Counted from the first letter of the stretch, positions 26,911 to 37,610 are shown. The stretch: DNA of 64,000 nt from Rheinheimera faecalis (GCF_021290965.1 NZ_JAJOYT010000002.1:186001-250000); one strand, 5' to 3'. Notes: a model not told the origin generated them from the letters alone. A program made the numbers and translations.

Positions 26911-27594
26911 CTACCAGCTTCTGGCTTCCAGCGGATAATTACAAAAAATTCCATCTACACCCAACTGCTGCATCTTTTTTGCTGTAACAGCATCATTGAC
27001 CGTATAGACCCAGACTTTTAAGCCACGTTGATGGGCATCCTGTACCATCTCTTTGTTGATAAAACCTTTATCGCAGTTCACTGACCAGGCACCCAACTCT
27101 GATGCAAAGGCGGCGTAATCCAGTGGCAATGAGGCTGTTAAAGCCCCTGTTTTTAAATCAGGTCTATGATTTTTAATGTGCTGCAAAAGATGATGATTAA
27201 AAGAAGAGATAAGTAGCTTGTCCGGATCTGTGCCCAGCTGTGTTTCAGCTTTTTTAAGTAGTTCTAATAAAGGCTCTGCTGTGTCTGCACCTTTGAGTTC
27301 GATATTCAGCAGGGTTTGGTTGTTTACCAATTGCAGTACTTGCCATAAGGTGGGGACTTGCTGGCCAGAACCTGCATCCAGTTGCTGTAATTGCTTGAGT
27401 GTAAAATCCTGCAATAAGCCTGTGCCGTTTGTGGTGCGGCTGACATTCTCGTCATGGATCACCACCAGCTGGTTTTCGACACAAAATACATCAATTTCAA
27501 TACCATCGGCTTTTGCCAGCAAAGCCTGCTTTATTGCCAATAAGGTATTTTCCGGATAAGAGCCACTTGCACCACGATGGGCAATAATCTGCAT
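26911..27594 (-). CDS. ugpQ: Cytosolic glycerophosphodiester phosphodiesterase
   Basis: Hydrolyses glycerophosphodiesters from phospholipid turnover into glycerol-3-phosphate and an alcohol. It has 227 residues with the TIM-barrel GDPD signature IAHRGASGSYPENT, EIDV and VVIHDENVSRTT; the C-terminal segment VWVYTVNDAVTAKKM is also typical. It lacks a signal peptide, like UgpQ and unlike GlpQ. GGAGA precedes the ATG. It lies downstream of psd but behind a terminator. Confidence 0.9.
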   Translation of the reverse strand: MQIIAHRGASGSYPENTLLAIKQALLAKADGIEIDVFCVENQLVVIHDENVSRTTNGTGLLQDFTLKQLQQLDAGSGQQVPTLWQVLQLVNNQTLLNIELKGADTAEPLLELLKKAETQLGTDPDKLLISSFNHHLLQHIKNHRPDLKTGALTASLPLDYAAFASELGAWSVNCDKGFINKEMVQDAHQRGLKVWVYTVNDAVTAKKMQQLGVDGIFCNYPLEARSW

Positions 27595-27634
27595 GGGTAT
27601 TCTCCGCAGTTCAAAGCAAAAGCGAAATTCAGAG

Positions 27635-27662
27635 GAAAAAAAAGCAGAGACAAAGCTCTGCT
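27635..27662 (-). terminator. Rho-independent terminator of psd
   Basis: Minus strand AGCAGAG-CTTTGT-CTCTGCT followed by eight T, 9 bp after the psd stop. Confidence 0.9.
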
Positions 27663-27670
27663 TGATGTAC

Positions 27671-28537
27671 TTAAGCTTTAGATACTATATCGGCAAAAGG
27701 CTCGCCCATACGGGTCACTGCCGTTGGATATTGCTTGTCAGTAAATTCAATCTGACCTGCCTGGAATGCCAGGATCACTGTGGATCCCAATTTAAAGCGG
27801 CCCATTTCAGCACCTTTTTCTAAAGTCACAGCTTGAGGCCCTGTGGCAGGATAAGTCCAACGGAATACATCTTTACCTGTAGGTGGGGTCACAGTACCAG
27901 CCCAGACGGTCTCTATACTGGCCACTATAGTTGCGCCTACTAACACCAAAGCCATAGGGCCCAGTTCAGTATCAAAAATGGTCACAACACGCTCATTACG
28001 GGCAAATAAATCCGGCACGTTTTCAGCTGTTAATGGGTTCACTGAAAACAGATCACCTGGCACGTAAATCATTTCACGTAAGGTGCCTGCAATTGGCATA
28101 TGAATACGGTGATAATCTTTGGGTGCTAAATAAATAGTCGCGAACTTACCGCCGGCATAAGGAGCAGCTGTAGCCGCATCACCGCCTAATAAAGCCTGCA
28201 GTGAATAGTTGTGGTTCTTCGCCTGGATCAACTTACCATCGACAATATCACCCAACTGGCTGATAGCGCCGTCTACCGGCTGGCAGACTACATCAGCATC
28301 CGTATTGATAGGGCGTAAGCCATCTTTTAACGGACGGGTAAAAAACTCATTAAAGCTGGCATAGTCCGAGGCTTTTTCAAATTGGGCTTCGGCCATATTA
28401 ATTTTATAGGCCTTAATAAACAGATTAATCAGCGCATGGCTGATAAAACCTAAACGAGCCGCTGCCAGATAACCAACAAGACGGGATAATAAATGCTTTG
28501 GCATTGCGTATTGCAATGCGATTTTGACTTGATCCAT
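27671..28537 (-). CDS. psd: Phosphatidylserine decarboxylase proenzyme
   Basis: Membrane-bound enzyme of 288 residues that converts phosphatidylserine to phosphatidylethanolamine. The self-cleavage motif FKLGSTVI is near residue 254; cleavage before the Ser creates the pyruvoyl group on the alpha chain. [11 protein letters not shown] and [11 protein letters not shown] are conserved substrate-site segments. It follows rsgA by 14 bp on the same strand, the same order as in E. coli (rsgA-psd). Confidence 0.97.
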   Translation of the reverse strand: MDQVKIALQYAMPKHLLSRLVGYLAAARLGFISHALINLFIKAYKINMAEAQFEKASDYASFNEFFTRPLKDGLRPINTDADVVCQPVDGAISQLGDIVDGKLIQAKNHNYSLQALLGGDAATAAPYAGGKFATIYLAPKDYHRIHMPIAGTLREMIYVPGDLFSVNPLTAENVPDLFARNERVVTIFDTELGPMALVLVGATIVASIETVWAGTVTPPTGKDVFRWTYPATGPQAVTLEKGAEMGRFKLGSTVILAFQAGQIEFTDKQYPTAVTRMGEPFADIVSKA

Positions 28538-28551
28538 AGTGGATTTAAACC

Positions 28552-29595
28552 TCAGGGTTGAAAATAATTCGGTTTATCCTGCGCCATACTCAGCAGGATT
28601 TTATGGTAACTGGCAAAACGTTCCGGGTGAATTTCGCCAATACTGACCGCGTGCTGTAATGCGCAGCCCGGGTCGTTTAAGTGTTTACAATCGCGGAATT
28701 TGCAACGACCAAGCCAGTCTTTAAACTCAGGAAAACCTAAAACGATTTGATCTGGCTCCAAATGCCATAAGGCAAATTCACGGATACCGGGCGAATCAAT
28801 TAAGTCGCCGCCGTCCGGTAAATGATACAAGCGGGCAGTGGTCGTTGTATGTTGGCCTAAACCTGAATTTTCTGACACGGCGCGGGTTTCTACACCCAAA
28901 TCAGGCAGCAGGTTATTGACTAAAGATGATTTACCTACACCAGACTGGCCGACAAAAATACTGACACCTTGTTTCAGGTAAGAATCCAGCTGAGCTGTAC
29001 CTTCACCGGTTTTTGCACTGAGTAATAAGAATTCGTAACCAATGTTCTGATAAATAGCCAGTTGCTGGTCGACTTCCGCGCGCTGTTCTTCGGTTAATAA
29101 ATCAATTTTATTCAGCAGTAATAATGGCTTGATATGCATAGCCTCGGCCGCTATTAAATAACGGTCGACAATATTGAGTGAAAACGCAGGTAAAACGGCT
29201 GAGACAATAATCATTAAATCTATATTGGCTGCTACAGGTTTTAAACCATCATAAAAGTCAGGGCGCAGCAATACAGATTCACGTTCAGCTACAGCTTCCA
29301 CTACGCCTTCAGGACCACCGCCAGGTACTTTGGTGCGGCAGAATACGACCTTGTCACCTGTGACTAAGGAGTTGATCGTGCGGCGGATATTGCAACGGAA
29401 AATCTGGCCTGAGCTATCTTCAATATCGGCATGTTGACCAAAACGACTGATCACTAAGCCATGTTCGGCTTCAGCCAATAAGTCAGAATCCAGCTCTTTT
29501 TTGTTGGTTTTATTCTGAGCCCGGGCTAAACGACGATCCTGATTGGCGGCTATACGTTGATGCTGGCGTTGATTGAGGTGCTTTTTTTTGGTCAC
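28552..29595 (-). CDS. rsgA: Ribosome small-subunit maturation GTPase RsgA
   Basis: Late 30S assembly factor of 347 residues with circularly permuted GTPase motifs. G4 LLNKIDLL comes first, then the P-loop [12 protein letters not shown] and G3 DSPGIREF. The C-terminal zinc site is [15 protein letters not shown] basic N-terminal extension ([13 protein letters not shown]) and an OB domain precede the G domain. It is divergent from orn with 129 bp between, and forms an operon with psd. Confidence 0.97.
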   Translation of the reverse strand: MTKKKHLNQRQHQRIAANQDRRLARAQNKTNKKELDSDLLAEAEHGLVISRFGQHADIEDSSGQIFRCNIRRTINSLVTGDKVVFCRTKVPGGGPEGVVEAVAERESVLLRPDFYDGLKPVAANIDLMIIVSAVLPAFSLNIVDRYLIAAEAMHIKPLLLLNKIDLLTEEQRAEVDQQLAIYQNIGYEFLLLSAKTGEGTAQLDSYLKQGVSIFVGQSGVGKSSLVNNLLPDLGVETRAVSENSGLGQHTTTTARLYHLPDGGDLIDSPGIREFALWHLEPDQIVLGFPEFKDWLGRCKFRDCKHLNDPGCALQHAVSIGEIHPERFASYHKILLSMAQDKPNYFQP

Positions 29596-29724
29596 TGTGG
29601 CCTTGTGCCTTTACTGTCGCCTGACTGCGGCGGTTTTTACTTTGCTTAAGGCATAGTATGATACCGCTATTCGGGCAAGTTACAAAGCAGCAAAACTGGC
29701 TGCAAATAATCAAAGGTAAGAAGT

Positions 29725-30276
29725 ATGGCGAGCAACGACAATAATCTGGTGTGGATCGATCTGGAAATGACAGGTCTGGATCCGGAAAAAGAAGTGATTT
29801 TAGAAATGGCCACCATAGTAACCGACAGCCAGTTAAATATCCTTGCTGAAGGCCCTGTATTTGCCATTAAAACACCAAAAGAAGTATTAGATGCTATGGA
29901 TGCATGGTGTACTGAAACTCATGGTAAAAGTGGTTTAACCAAACGTTGCCTGGAAAGTGAAGTGGAATTAGCCGACGCTATGGCTCAGACGGTCCGCTTC
30001 CTGTCTGATTATGTACCTGCAGGTAAATCACCTATGTGTGGCAACAGCATTGGCCAGGACAGACGCTTTTTAGTCAAGTATGCGCCGGAATTTGAAGCCT
30101 TTTTCCACTACCGTAATCTGGATGTCAGCACGGTAAAAGAGTTGGCGAGAAGATGGTACCCGGAAGTGACTAAGCTGGTTAAAAAGTCATCAAGTCATTT
30201 AGCTCTCGATGATATTCGGGAATCTATTGCTGAATTAGCAGTTTATAAAAAACATTTTTTCAAAATTCCTGAATAA
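29725..30276 (+). CDS. orn: Oligoribonuclease
   Basis: DEDDh 3'-5' exoribonuclease of 183 residues that degrades 2-5-mer RNAs, including pGpG from c-di-GMP breakdown. The active-site segments are [11 protein letters not shown] (Asp, Glu), [10 protein letters not shown] (Asp) and [13 protein letters not shown] (His, Asp). The pGpG role links it to the EAL protein at 3034-6918. The tRNA-Gly cluster follows, as in E. coli. Confidence 0.97.
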   Translation: MASNDNNLVWIDLEMTGLDPEKEVILEMATIVTDSQLNILAEGPVFAIKTPKEVLDAMDAWCTETHGKSGLTKRCLESEVELADAMAQTVRFLSDYVPAGKSPMCGNSIGQDRRFLVKYAPEFEAFFHYRNLDVSTVKELARRWYPEVTKLVKKSSSHLALDDIRESIAELAVYKKHFFKIPE

Positions 30277-30282
30277 AATCTC

Positions 30283-30310
30283 TTGCAAAGGGCGGGGAAT
30301 TTTGTAAAAT
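30283..30310 (+). promoter_or_regulatory. Promoter of the tRNA-Gly cluster
   Basis: TTGCAA at 30283-30288 and TAAAAT at 30305-30310, 16 bp apart, followed by GCGCGCCGC. This GC-rich discriminator is typical of stringently controlled stable-RNA promoters. Confidence 0.7.
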
Positions 30311-30404
30311 GCGCGCCGCTTCGAACGAAAATTCAATTGAAGCGGCGTTTTTAGTAATCTTCTTTATAACCAAGATAAAGAACCATGATTACTACTAACA
30401 GGAT

Positions 30405-30480
30405 GCGGGCATAGCTCAGTTGGTAGAGCGCGACCTTGCCAAGGTCGAGGTCACGAGTTCGAGCCTCGTTGCCCGCTCCA
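30405..30480 (+). tRNA. glyV: tRNA-Gly(GCC), first copy
   Basis: 76 nt with encoded CCA end. Acceptor GCGGGCA/TGCCCGC, D arm with AGCTCAGTTGGTAGAGC, anticodon loop TTGCCAA (anticodon GCC) and T arm with GTTCGAG. It occupies the same position as glyV after orn in E. coli. Confidence 0.97.
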
Positions 30481-30534
30481 AATTCAAATCGGTCCACCAA
30501 TAACCAGTTTGAAAAAAATCAGTAATACCCCTAA

Positions 30535-30610
30535 GCGGGCATAGCTCAGTTGGTAGAGCGCGACCTTGCCAAGGTCGAGGTCACGAGTTCGAGCCTCGTT
30601 GCCCGCTCCA
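30535..30610 (+). tRNA. glyX: tRNA-Gly(GCC), second copy
   Basis: Identical in sequence to the first copy, 76 nt with CCA, 54 bp further on. Confidence 0.97.
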
Positions 30611-30661
30611 AATTCAGAATACCCATGTAAAAACTCCTTATCACCAAAACAGTTTACCCGT

Positions 30662-30732
30662 GCGGGTATATTTGTGGGAGCGCGACCTTGCCAAGGTCGA
30701 GGTCACGAGTTCGAGCCTCGTTGCCCGCTCCA
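30662..30732 (+). pseudogene. Degenerate tRNA-Gly(GCC), third copy without a D arm
   Basis: From GCGCGACCTTGCC to the CCA end it is identical to the two upstream genes. The 5' part reads GCGGGTATATTTGTGGGA instead of GCGGGCATAGCTCAGTTGGTA. The D stem and loop are gone, the total is 71 nt, and the sixth acceptor pair becomes a G-U wobble. E. coli has three intact tRNA-Gly genes here (glyV, glyX, glyY), so this looks like the decayed third member. Confidence 0.8.
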
Positions 30733-30868
30733 AATTTTCATTTCATATATAAAATTCTTTTTTCCTTCAATTTTGCATTGCCACTTCATGTTTTGCCATG
30801 ACCCCAACTTGCTGCCTGATTTTATTACTGCTATCTTTGCCACACTAAAACTCACAGGTAAGACCAGT

Positions 30869-31363
30869 ATGAAAGCCATCAATAAACTTGGCCGTTATGT
30901 CGCCAAAATCAATAACTACTCGCCCTGGCTCCGCTCGCCTTTATTGACCTTGTTATTTGGTAAAGCTGTGAAGTTTGCCGGTACAGCTTCGGTCAAAGTC
31001 GATGTATTAAACTTTCAGCAGGCGCAGTTAAGCCTGGCGAATAAAACCAAGGTACAAAACCATATAGGTTCAGTGCATGCGGCTGCTATGGCCTTGTTGG
31101 GTGAGTCGGCCAGTGGTTTTTTAGTGGGTTTGCATGTGGCAGACGATCGTATTCCGCTGTTAAAGTCGATGCAGCTGAATTATGTCAAAAGAGCAACGGG
31201 CAAGCTGGTGGCAACTACGTCACTGACCGATGAGCAAATTCAGTTTATTCGCGACACCGAAAAAGGCGATATCACTATTTTGGTAAAGATCACCGACGAA
31301 CTGAATGTTGAACCTGTCATTGCGAAGTTTGTCTGGGCCTGGGTGCCGAAACAACGGAAGTAG
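30869..31363 (+). CDS. Hotdog-fold thioesterase-like protein (DUF4442 type)
   Basis: A 164-residue cytosolic protein. VDVLNFQQAQLSL, NHIGSVHAAAMALLGESASG and DDRIPLLKSMQLNYVKRATG follow the pattern of DUF4442 hotdog proteins related to PaaI thioesterases, where NHIGSVHA would cover the active-site helix. The substrate is unknown. The frame is open back into the second tRNA, but the ATG at 30869 follows AGGTAAGA and starts the conserved part. Confidence 0.8.
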   Translation: MKAINKLGRYVAKINNYSPWLRSPLLTLLFGKAVKFAGTASVKVDVLNFQQAQLSLANKTKVQNHIGSVHAAAMALLGESASGFLVGLHVADDRIPLLKSMQLNYVKRATGKLVATTSLTDEQIQFIRDTEKGDITILVKITDELNVEPVIAKFVWAWVPKQRK

Positions 31364-31414
31364 GGGATAGATTTTGGATTGCAGGCTATGATTAACTCAG
31401 TAACGGAGACTTCT

Positions 31415-31618
31415 ATGCCTGCATCACCTTGTAACCGCATTTGTTGTTTAAATCACTCTGACGTCTGTTTAGGTTGTGGTCGCACTTTGCAGGAAATTAA
31501 AGACTGGCATGTCGCTGATCGCATACAGAAGTTGGATATCTTAATGCAGGCGCAGCAGCGGCTTAAGGCTCAGCCCCAGTTTGATCTCAGGCATCCCGTG
31601 GTAAACCCTTCTGAATAA
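31415..31618 (+). CDS. DUF1289 cysteine-rich small protein
   Basis: A 67-residue protein with the DUF1289 pattern SPCNRICCLNHSDVCLGCGRT, which holds several Cys that probably bind a metal, then a helical tail. The ATG at 31415 follows GGAGA and starts directly before the Cys motif; the frame extends 12 codons further. Its last 32 bp overlap the convergent queG gene. Confidence 0.82.
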   Translation: MPASPCNRICCLNHSDVCLGCGRTLQEIKDWHVADRIQKLDILMQAQQRLKAQPQFDLRHPVVNPSE

Positions 31619-32726
31619 CCCGCACTAAACGGTCGGTCTGACGACTTAATAAATTCTGCTGCAACAGGCTTTTTTTCTGCTGCTGTAGCAAAGCCCACTG
31701 AATATGTTCCTGTACTAACAGCTCACTTAAAGGCAGTTGTTGCTGCAAGGCTTCAATAATGGCCAAATCAAAAGGCGCATTGCCTAAGGCTACGGCAATA
31801 TTGCGTTGCCAGCGTTGATAGCCGATACGACGAATAGCAGAACCTTCGGTGTATTTTAAAAATTCAGTTTCAGTCCAGCGCCATAAATCCAACAAGGATT
31901 TATTCAGCCACTGCGGCCTGCGCTGAAAGTCTTGCTCTTGCGTGGTGTCCGCAGCTCTGTTAACAGGGCACACCAGTTGGCAATCATCACAACCATAAAT
32001 GCGGTTGCCAAGCAAAGGTCTGAACTCTTCCGGAATAGCGCCTTGTAATTCGATGGTCAGGTAAGAAATGCAGCGTCTGGCGTCCACTGTGTAAGGTGCA
32101 ACTATGGCTTGAGTGGGGCAAATGGTGATGCAGGCGACACAAGTGCCACAATCGCCGGTATGAACAGCGTCAACAGGAAGGGGAATATCAACCAGCAATT
32201 CGCCGAGGAAAAACCAGGATCCCGCGTCCTGATTTAATACCAGACTATGTTTTCCTTGCCAGCCTAAACCTGCTTTAACCGCCAGCGGTCGTTCAAGAAT
32301 AGGAGCTGAATCAACAAAAGGCCGGAAACCTAAAGCCCCTAACTCGTTTTCTATCCGTTCACCCAGTTGTTTTAAGCGGTTGCGAATGAGCTTATGGTAA
32401 TCCCGTCCCAGTGCATAACGGCTAATATAAGCCATGGATGGATCGGCCAGATTAGCTGCAAACTGCGCATGCTCCGGCAAGTAATCCATTCGTGCGCTGA
32501 TGACCCGTATAGTGCCGGGGTGTAACTCGGCAGGGCGTGCTCTTTTCATGCCATGAGCGGCCATATATTCCATTTCGCCATGAAAACCAGCATCCAGCCA
32601 TTGCTGCAATTTAGCTTCTTCCGATGTTAAATCTGTATCGGTAATGCCTATCTGCTGGAAGCCAAGTTGTTGGCCCCAGACTTTTATTTGCTCTGCAAGA
32701 TGCTGCCAATTGATGCTGCTGGTCAT
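31587..32726 (-). CDS. queG: Epoxyqueuosine reductase QueG
   Basis: Cobalamin- and iron-sulfur-dependent enzyme of 379 residues that reduces epoxyqueuosine to queuosine at tRNA position 34. Two 4Fe-4S motifs are visible: CGTCVACITICPTQAI and CDDCQLVCPVN. The ARPAELHPGTIRVISARMDYLP segment belongs to the N-terminal cobalamin domain, and a HEAT-like C-terminus follows. E. coli queG lies in the same place between the tRNA-Gly genes and tsaE, but in the other orientation and followed by nnr, which is absent here. Confidence 0.94.
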   Translation of the reverse strand: MTSSINWQHLAEQIKVWGQQLGFQQIGITDTDLTSEEAKLQQWLDAGFHGEMEYMAAHGMKRARPAELHPGTIRVISARMDYLPEHAQFAANLADPSMAYISRYALGRDYHKLIRNRLKQLGERIENELGALGFRPFVDSAPILERPLAVKAGLGWQGKHSLVLNQDAGSWFFLGELLVDIPLPVDAVHTGDCGTCVACITICPTQAIVAPYTVDARRCISYLTIELQGAIPEEFRPLLGNRIYGCDDCQLVCPVNRAADTTQEQDFQRRPQWLNKSLLDLWRWTETEFLKYTEGSAIRRIGYQRWQRNIAVALGNAPFDLAIIEALQQQLPLSELLVQEHIQWALLQQQKKSLLQQNLLSRQTDRLVRVIQKGLPRDA

Positions 32727-32928
32727 AGTAAGATCCGCTTATTTTCGCCGCGCACTTTACCATAAATGCCGCTCAGGTTTTTGCTTTGACCTTTATACTT
32801 CCTGTTTCAGAAGAAACTGGCTGCACTGCGCTGTTTTTGTTAGCATAGCGGCCAAATCATCTGCTGTACTAATACGGCACGTGCGCTTAAAAAATTGTTA
32901 TGACTGAGATCACTCAGCTTAGGTACAG

Positions 32929-33414
32929 ATGACAGCTCAAAGCTACATTTTTCATTTAGTGGACGAAACCGCTACTTTGGCATTGGCCGCCTTATTTGCA
33001 CCGCATTTACGCAATGGTGCCGTGTTGTATTTGCAGGGCGATTTAGGGGCCGGCAAAACGACCTTCAGTCGTGGCCTGCTTCAGGCTATGGGACATCAGG
33101 GTAATGTAAAAAGCCCAACTTACACTTTGGTTGAGCCTTACACTATTGGCGAGCAGCAAGTCTTTCATTTTGATTTGTATCGCCTGCGCGACCCTGAAGA
33201 ACTTGAGTTTATGGGCATTCGGGACTATTTCTCCAAAGGCAACTTGTGTCTGATTGAATGGCCTGAACGTGGTTATGGTTTGCTGGCAGATGCTGATCTG
33301 GATCTGCAGTTACAGATTGATCACAATCAGCGCCAGCTGCATGTCATAGCGAATCAACCTGAAGCTGTGGTGTGGATGAACGCTGTAGTGCAAGCCTGGG
33401 AGCAGGCTCAATGA
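32929..33414 (+). CDS. tsaE: tRNA threonylcarbamoyladenosine biosynthesis ATPase TsaE
   Basis: P-loop ATPase of 161 residues that works with TsaB and TsaD to make t6A37 in tRNAs. The Walker A motif is GDLGAGKTTFSRG (about 41-53); SPTYTLVEPY and HFDLYRL are conserved substrate segments, and IEWPERG comes near the end. It is the first gene of the tsaE-amiB-mutL-miaA-hfq-hflX-hflK-hflC series, which overlaps or is tightly spaced as far as miaA. About 200 bp without a gene separate it from queG. Confidence 0.96.
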   Translation: MTAQSYIFHLVDETATLALAALFAPHLRNGAVLYLQGDLGAGKTTFSRGLLQAMGHQGNVKSPTYTLVEPYTIGEQQVFHFDLYRLRDPEELEFMGIRDYFSKGNLCLIEWPERGYGLLADADLDLQLQIDHNQRQLHVIANQPEAVVWMNAVVQAWEQAQ

Positions 33415-34859
33415 GTCTGATGCTTCGGGTTTTTGCTTTGGTGCTGTTACTTGTTTCCAGCCAAAGCTGGGCTGTGAACAGTGTTAAAGGTGTGCGTATT
33501 TGGCATGCGCCTGATAATACCCGACTGGTGCTGGATTTAGCCAATGCACCTTCGCACAAAGTAAAACGCTTGAGTAATCCAAGCCGACTTGAAATCGAGC
33601 TGGCCGGTGTGAGCAGCTTAAACATAGGTGCTGTCACTGGTGACTCGCCTTTGGTGAAACGGGTTTATGCCAGTCGTACCCCAAGCGCAGCAACAGCAGT
33701 GGTGATAGAACTGTCGTTTCCGGTCAATGACAGTATTTTTTCTTTGCCACCTTCACCCCCTTATGGTCATCGGCTGGTGGTGGATTTAAAAGCGCAAAGC
33801 AGAGCCTCGTCTGCCAGTCAGGGCGCACCAGTGACTTCCGTCACACCCTCTCCATCAGCTCCGGTCCTGTCTCAACCCGTGACCTCAGTACCCGCTGTAA
33901 GTACAAGAGCCACAGGGCGCGATATTATTATTGCTATTGATGCAGGTCATGGTGGGCAGGATCCGGGGGCTGTAGGACCAAAAGGCACACACGAAAAAAA
34001 CATCACCTTGTCTATATCGCGCCAGTTAGCCGATATGATCAATAAACAGCCTGGTTTAAAAGCAGTGTTGACCCGTACCGGCGATTATTACATTCACCCG
34101 AATAAAAGACCTGATATAGCACGACAAAAACAGGCTGATTTGCTGGTTTCTGTGCATGCCGACGCAGTACAAAACCGTAAAGCCCATGGTGCTTCGGTCT
34201 GGGTATTATCAATGCGTCGTGCTACCACTGAAGTAGGCCGGATGCTGGAACAAACCGAACAACATTCGGAACTCTTAGGTGGAGTAGGCGAGATCATCAA
34301 AGACTCGGCCAACGAACGTTATCTGGCGCAAACTGTGTTGGATTTGTCGATGAACCATTCGATGGTCACTGGTTTTGAAGTCGCCAAAGAAGTGTTACGT
34401 GAAGTGGCTCCGATAGCGCATTTGCACAAAAAGGAGCCTCAGGCTGCCAGTTTAGCTGTGTTAAAAGCTCCTGATATTCCGTCTATTTTGTTTGAAACAG
34501 GTTTTATCTCTAACTACAACGAAGAACGTTTACTGAAAGACCCAGGCCATCAGCATAAACTGGCCTTGGCTATGTTCAGAGCCATTAAACGATATTTTGA
34601 AAAATCACCACCAGCTGATTCGTTATTTGCCGCCCATAAAAATAATGGTCGCTCAGTGCCTACTGTGATGCCAACCACGCAAAACCGATCCACCGCTGTG
34701 GCAAGCACCAGTAGTAGTAGCCGTACTCATAAAGTGAAACGTGGTGAGTCTTTATCCAGAGTGGCGAAACACTATGGTGTCAGCATGGCTGAACTTCGCA
34801 GACACAATAATCTGAAAAGCGACAACATTCTGATTGGTCAGGTCCTGCGGATCCCCTGA
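33411..34859 (+). CDS. amiB: N-acetylmuramoyl-L-alanine amidase AmiB with LysM
   Basis: Periplasmic septal murein hydrolase of 482 residues. It has a signal peptide ([20 protein letters not shown]), an N-terminal AMIN domain (about 25-130), a Ser/Pro/Thr-rich linker, a zinc amidase domain ([29 protein letters not shown]) and a C-terminal LysM domain ([16 protein letters not shown]) that would bind glycan. E. coli AmiB lacks this LysM; Vibrio-type AmiB has it. Its ATG overlaps the tsaE stop. EnvC/NlpD activators are not in the window. Confidence 0.94.
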   Translation: MSLMLRVFALVLLLVSSQSWAVNSVKGVRIWHAPDNTRLVLDLANAPSHKVKRLSNPSRLEIELAGVSSLNIGAVTGDSPLVKRVYASRTPSAATAVVIELSFPVNDSIFSLPPSPPYGHRLVVDLKAQSRASSASQGAPVTSVTPSPSAPVLSQPVTSVPAVSTRATGRDIIIAIDAGHGGQDPGAVGPKGTHEKNITLSISRQLADMINKQPGLKAVLTRTGDYYIHPNKRPDIARQKQADLLVSVHADAVQNRKAHGASVWVLSMRRATTEVGRMLEQTEQHSELLGGVGEIIKDSANERYLAQTVLDLSMNHSMVTGFEVAKEVLREVAPIAHLHKKEPQAASLAVLKAPDIPSILFETGFISNYNEERLLKDPGHQHKLALAMFRAIKRYFEKSPPADSLFAAHKNNGRSVPTVMPTTQNRSTAVASTSSSSRTHKVKRGESLSRVAKHYGVSMAELRRHNNLKSDNILIGQVLRIP

Positions 34860-36604
34860 TGCCTATTCAAATTTTACCTCCTCAACTGGCAAACCAGATT
34901 GCTGCAGGCGAAGTGGTAGAACGTCCTGCCTCTGTCGTCAAAGAGCTGGTTGAAAACAGCCTGGATGCCGGTGCCGATCAAGTTCTGATTGAGATTGAGC
35001 GTGGTGGCAGTAAAAAAATCCTCATTCGTGACAATGGCTCTGGTATAGCTGAAGCTGAGTTAGGCCTGGCTTTAAGTCGGCATGCCACCAGTAAAATCAG
35101 TTCTCTGGATGATTTGGAGCAAATTGTCAGCCTTGGTTTCAGGGGAGAAGCTTTAGCTTCTATCAGTTCGGTCTCCCGTCTGACTTTAACGTCAAAACCT
35201 GCAGCCCAGGATAAAGCCTGGCAAGCCTATGCCGAAGGCCGTGATATGCAGGTACAAATTAAACCTGCAGCTCATCCGGATGGCAGCAGCATTGAAGTGC
35301 TGGACCTGTTTTTTAATACGCCAGCACGACGTAAGTTTTTGCGCAGTGATAAAACCGAATTTGCTCATATAGACGAGTTGGTGAAACGCCTGGCATTGAG
35401 CCGTTTTGACGTCAGCTGGACTTTAATTCATAACGGTCAGACGGTACGACAGCTAAAAAAAGCGGATAGCCGCGAAGCTCAGCAAAAACGTGTAGCCGCT
35501 TTGTGTGGCAAAAATTTTCTGGAGCAGGCCGCTTTTGTTGAAGTAGCGTACGATGACTTAAAGCTTTGGGGTTGGGTGTTGCAACCCTCCGCCTGTAAAG
35601 AGCAATTGCAATGTCAGTACAGCTATGTCAACGGCCGTATGATGAAAGATAAATTGCTCAATCATGCGATACGTCAGGCTTATGGCTCCATGCTAAGCGC
35701 TGAACAGCAACCTGCTTTTGTCTTGTATCTGGACATTAATCCACGTCAGGTTGATGTCAACGTGCATCCGGCCAAACACGAAGTACGGTTTCATCAGGCC
35801 CGTTTAGTGCACGATTTTGTCGCGTCGGCATTAACCAATGCGCTATTGCAGTTAGAACCGCAGCAACAGAGTATTGAGGTGGTGGCACCGCCAGAACCGT
35901 CAGTCTTTTCTATGCCAGAAGCCCCAGCGCTTAAGTCTGCATCAGGCCATACCCAGCATTCAGTTGCTGCTCCAGCTTATGCTGCCAGACCTTCGGCTTA
36001 TGCAGGTCAGCCTTACCGGCCTGCTGTGGCGCAACCTGCAGCACAAAGCTGGCCGGTTTTTGCTGAAAAAACTCAGCGGGTGGAGCAATCAGTGTCTGTT
36101 GTACAACACGATGCTCTAATCAGCCAAAATCGTTATCTGCTGTGCTCTGGCCCTGATCAATTATGGTTAGTCGATATAGCGGCCAGCGCTGCCAAGTTAT
36201 GGCTGGATCAAGGCGCACAGCCTTTACCTTTATTAATGCCGGTGCGGTTAACACTGCAACAGACAGAGCAAGAGTTTTTGCTCAGTAAAGCGGATTTGTT
36301 AAGCCACCTGGGCTTTGACTTTTTAGTCAGCAACCAAACATTGATTGTCAGAGCTGTGCCAGCCTGGCTTCGGCAAAGCGCGGTGGCACAGTGGTTGCCA
36401 ATTTGGTGGCAAGGCTGGTCACAGCAGCAAGAGACACAACTGCTAAGCTTATTGCTGCAACAGTTATTAAATTGTGCAGTGCTACAGGCTGCTTCCTTGG
36501 TGAAACATTTTCCATTGTTAAGTCAGCAAGGGCCGCATTGGCACGCCGTGCCGCTGGATTTAACAGCTTCTATTCAGTTATTACAGGACTCAGATGGATC
36601 CTAA
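34859..36604 (+). CDS. mutL: DNA mismatch repair protein MutL
   Basis: GHKL ATPase of 581 residues that couples MutS mismatch recognition to MutH/UvrD. The N-terminal ATP site shows [26 protein letters not shown] and [11 protein letters not shown], and NTPARRKFL follows. The C-terminal dimerisation domain is preceded by a Pro/Ala-rich linker (about 340-395). The C-terminus lacks an obvious DQHAxxER endonuclease motif, as expected for a MutH-dependent species. The start overlaps the amiB stop by one base. Confidence 0.96.
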   Translation: MPIQILPPQLANQIAAGEVVERPASVVKELVENSLDAGADQVLIEIERGGSKKILIRDNGSGIAEAELGLALSRHATSKISSLDDLEQIVSLGFRGEALASISSVSRLTLTSKPAAQDKAWQAYAEGRDMQVQIKPAAHPDGSSIEVLDLFFNTPARRKFLRSDKTEFAHIDELVKRLALSRFDVSWTLIHNGQTVRQLKKADSREAQQKRVAALCGKNFLEQAAFVEVAYDDLKLWGWVLQPSACKEQLQCQYSYVNGRMMKDKLLNHAIRQAYGSMLSAEQQPAFVLYLDINPRQVDVNVHPAKHEVRFHQARLVHDFVASALTNALLQLEPQQQSIEVVAPPEPSVFSMPEAPALKSASGHTQHSVAAPAYAARPSAYAGQPYRPAVAQPAAQSWPVFAEKTQRVEQSVSVVQHDALISQNRYLLCSGPDQLWLVDIAASAAKLWLDQGAQPLPLLMPVRLTLQQTEQEFLLSKADLLSHLGFDFLVSNQTLIVRAVPAWLRQSAVAQWLPIWWQGWSQQQETQLLSLLLQQLLNCAVLQAASLVKHFPLLSQQGPHWHAVPLDLTASIQLLQDSDGS

Positions 36605-37514
36605 AGTTATTTTTTTAATGGGGCCTACAGCCAGCGGTAAAACGTCCTTGGCTATTGATCTGTATAAAAGTATCCCGTCAGAGCTGATTAGTGTCGACAG
36701 CGCCTTAATTTATAAAGGTATGGATATAGGCACTGCCAAGCCAACAGCGGCAGAGCTTTTGGATGCGCCTCATCATTTAATTGATATTCTTGACCCGGCT
36801 TCAGCTTATTCAGCCGCAGATTTTCGTACTGATGCGTTACGACTTATTGCTGATATCCACAGCAGGGGGAAAACCGCTATTCTGGTTGGCGGCACTATGT
36901 TGTATTTCCGTACTTTACTGCAGGGCATATCGCCTTTGCCTGAAGCAGATCCGGAGATACGACAGCAGATTGAAGCTGAAGCGGCAGAACATGGTTGGGG
37001 CTACTTGCATCAGCAACTGGCAGACTTTGATCCGGTATCGGCGGCCCGTATTCATCCGAACGACCCACAGCGGGTGAACAGGGCTGTAGAAGTGTACCGG
37101 TTAACGGGCAAGACCTTAACTGAACTGACAGAGCATAAAGGCGAGCCTTTTCCGTACCCTGTGCAACAATTTGCTATCAATCCAACAGATCGGTCTGAAC
37201 TTCACCAGCGTATAGCTGTCAGATTCCGGCAAATGCTAGATTGTGGTTTTGCAGATGAAGTAAAAACGCTGATGCAACGACCTGATTTACATTTGGATTT
37301 ACCTTCGATGCGTTGTGTGGGCTATCGTCAGATGTGGCTACACTTGCAAGGACAGCTGTCTGAGCAGGAGATGATCGACCAGGGCATTGCTGCCACTCGC
37401 CAACTGGCGAAACGGCAACTGACCTGGTTACGCAGTTGGCCTGAATTAAATTGGTTAAAAACTGAAGACAAACAGGCAGAAAACTTGCAAGCCATTTTAA
37501 CTTCGCTAAGCTAG
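36594..37514 (+). CDS. miaA: tRNA dimethylallyltransferase MiaA
   Basis: Adds an isopentenyl group to A37 of tRNAs that read UNN codons. It has 306 residues with the P-loop [34 protein letters not shown] and GGTMLYFR, and ends with a basic tRNA-binding region ([14 protein letters not shown]). It overlaps the end of mutL by 11 bp. Hfq follows, as in E. coli. Confidence 0.97.
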   Translation: MDPKVIFLMGPTASGKTSLAIDLYKSIPSELISVDSALIYKGMDIGTAKPTAAELLDAPHHLIDILDPASAYSAADFRTDALRLIADIHSRGKTAILVGGTMLYFRTLLQGISPLPEADPEIRQQIEAEAAEHGWGYLHQQLADFDPVSAARIHPNDPQRVNRAVEVYRLTGKTLTELTEHKGEPFPYPVQQFAINPTDRSELHQRIAVRFRQMLDCGFADEVKTLMQRPDLHLDLPSMRCVGYRQMWLHLQGQLSEQEMIDQGIAATRQLAKRQLTWLRSWPELNWLKTEDKQAENLQAILTSLS

Positions 37515-37550
37515 TAAAAGATAATTGAAAAAAAGTTGTTATTTAACGAC

Positions 37551-37578
37551 TTGAAAATAATATAATAATCCATATATA
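37551..37578 (+). promoter_or_regulatory. Candidate hfq promoter
   Basis: TTGAAA at 37551 and TATATA at 37573, 16 bp apart, in the AT-rich gap between miaA and hfq. E. coli hfq also has promoters in and near miaA. Confidence 0.45.
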
Positions 37579-37610
37579 GAGAAACATAATTAGAAATAAG
37601 GAAAGCGAAA

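Noticed and set aside
30566-30868. N-terminal extension of the thioesterase-like gene
   Set aside because: It would start inside the second tRNA-Gly and cross the tRNA remnant; the ATG at 30869 has its own ribosome-binding site.
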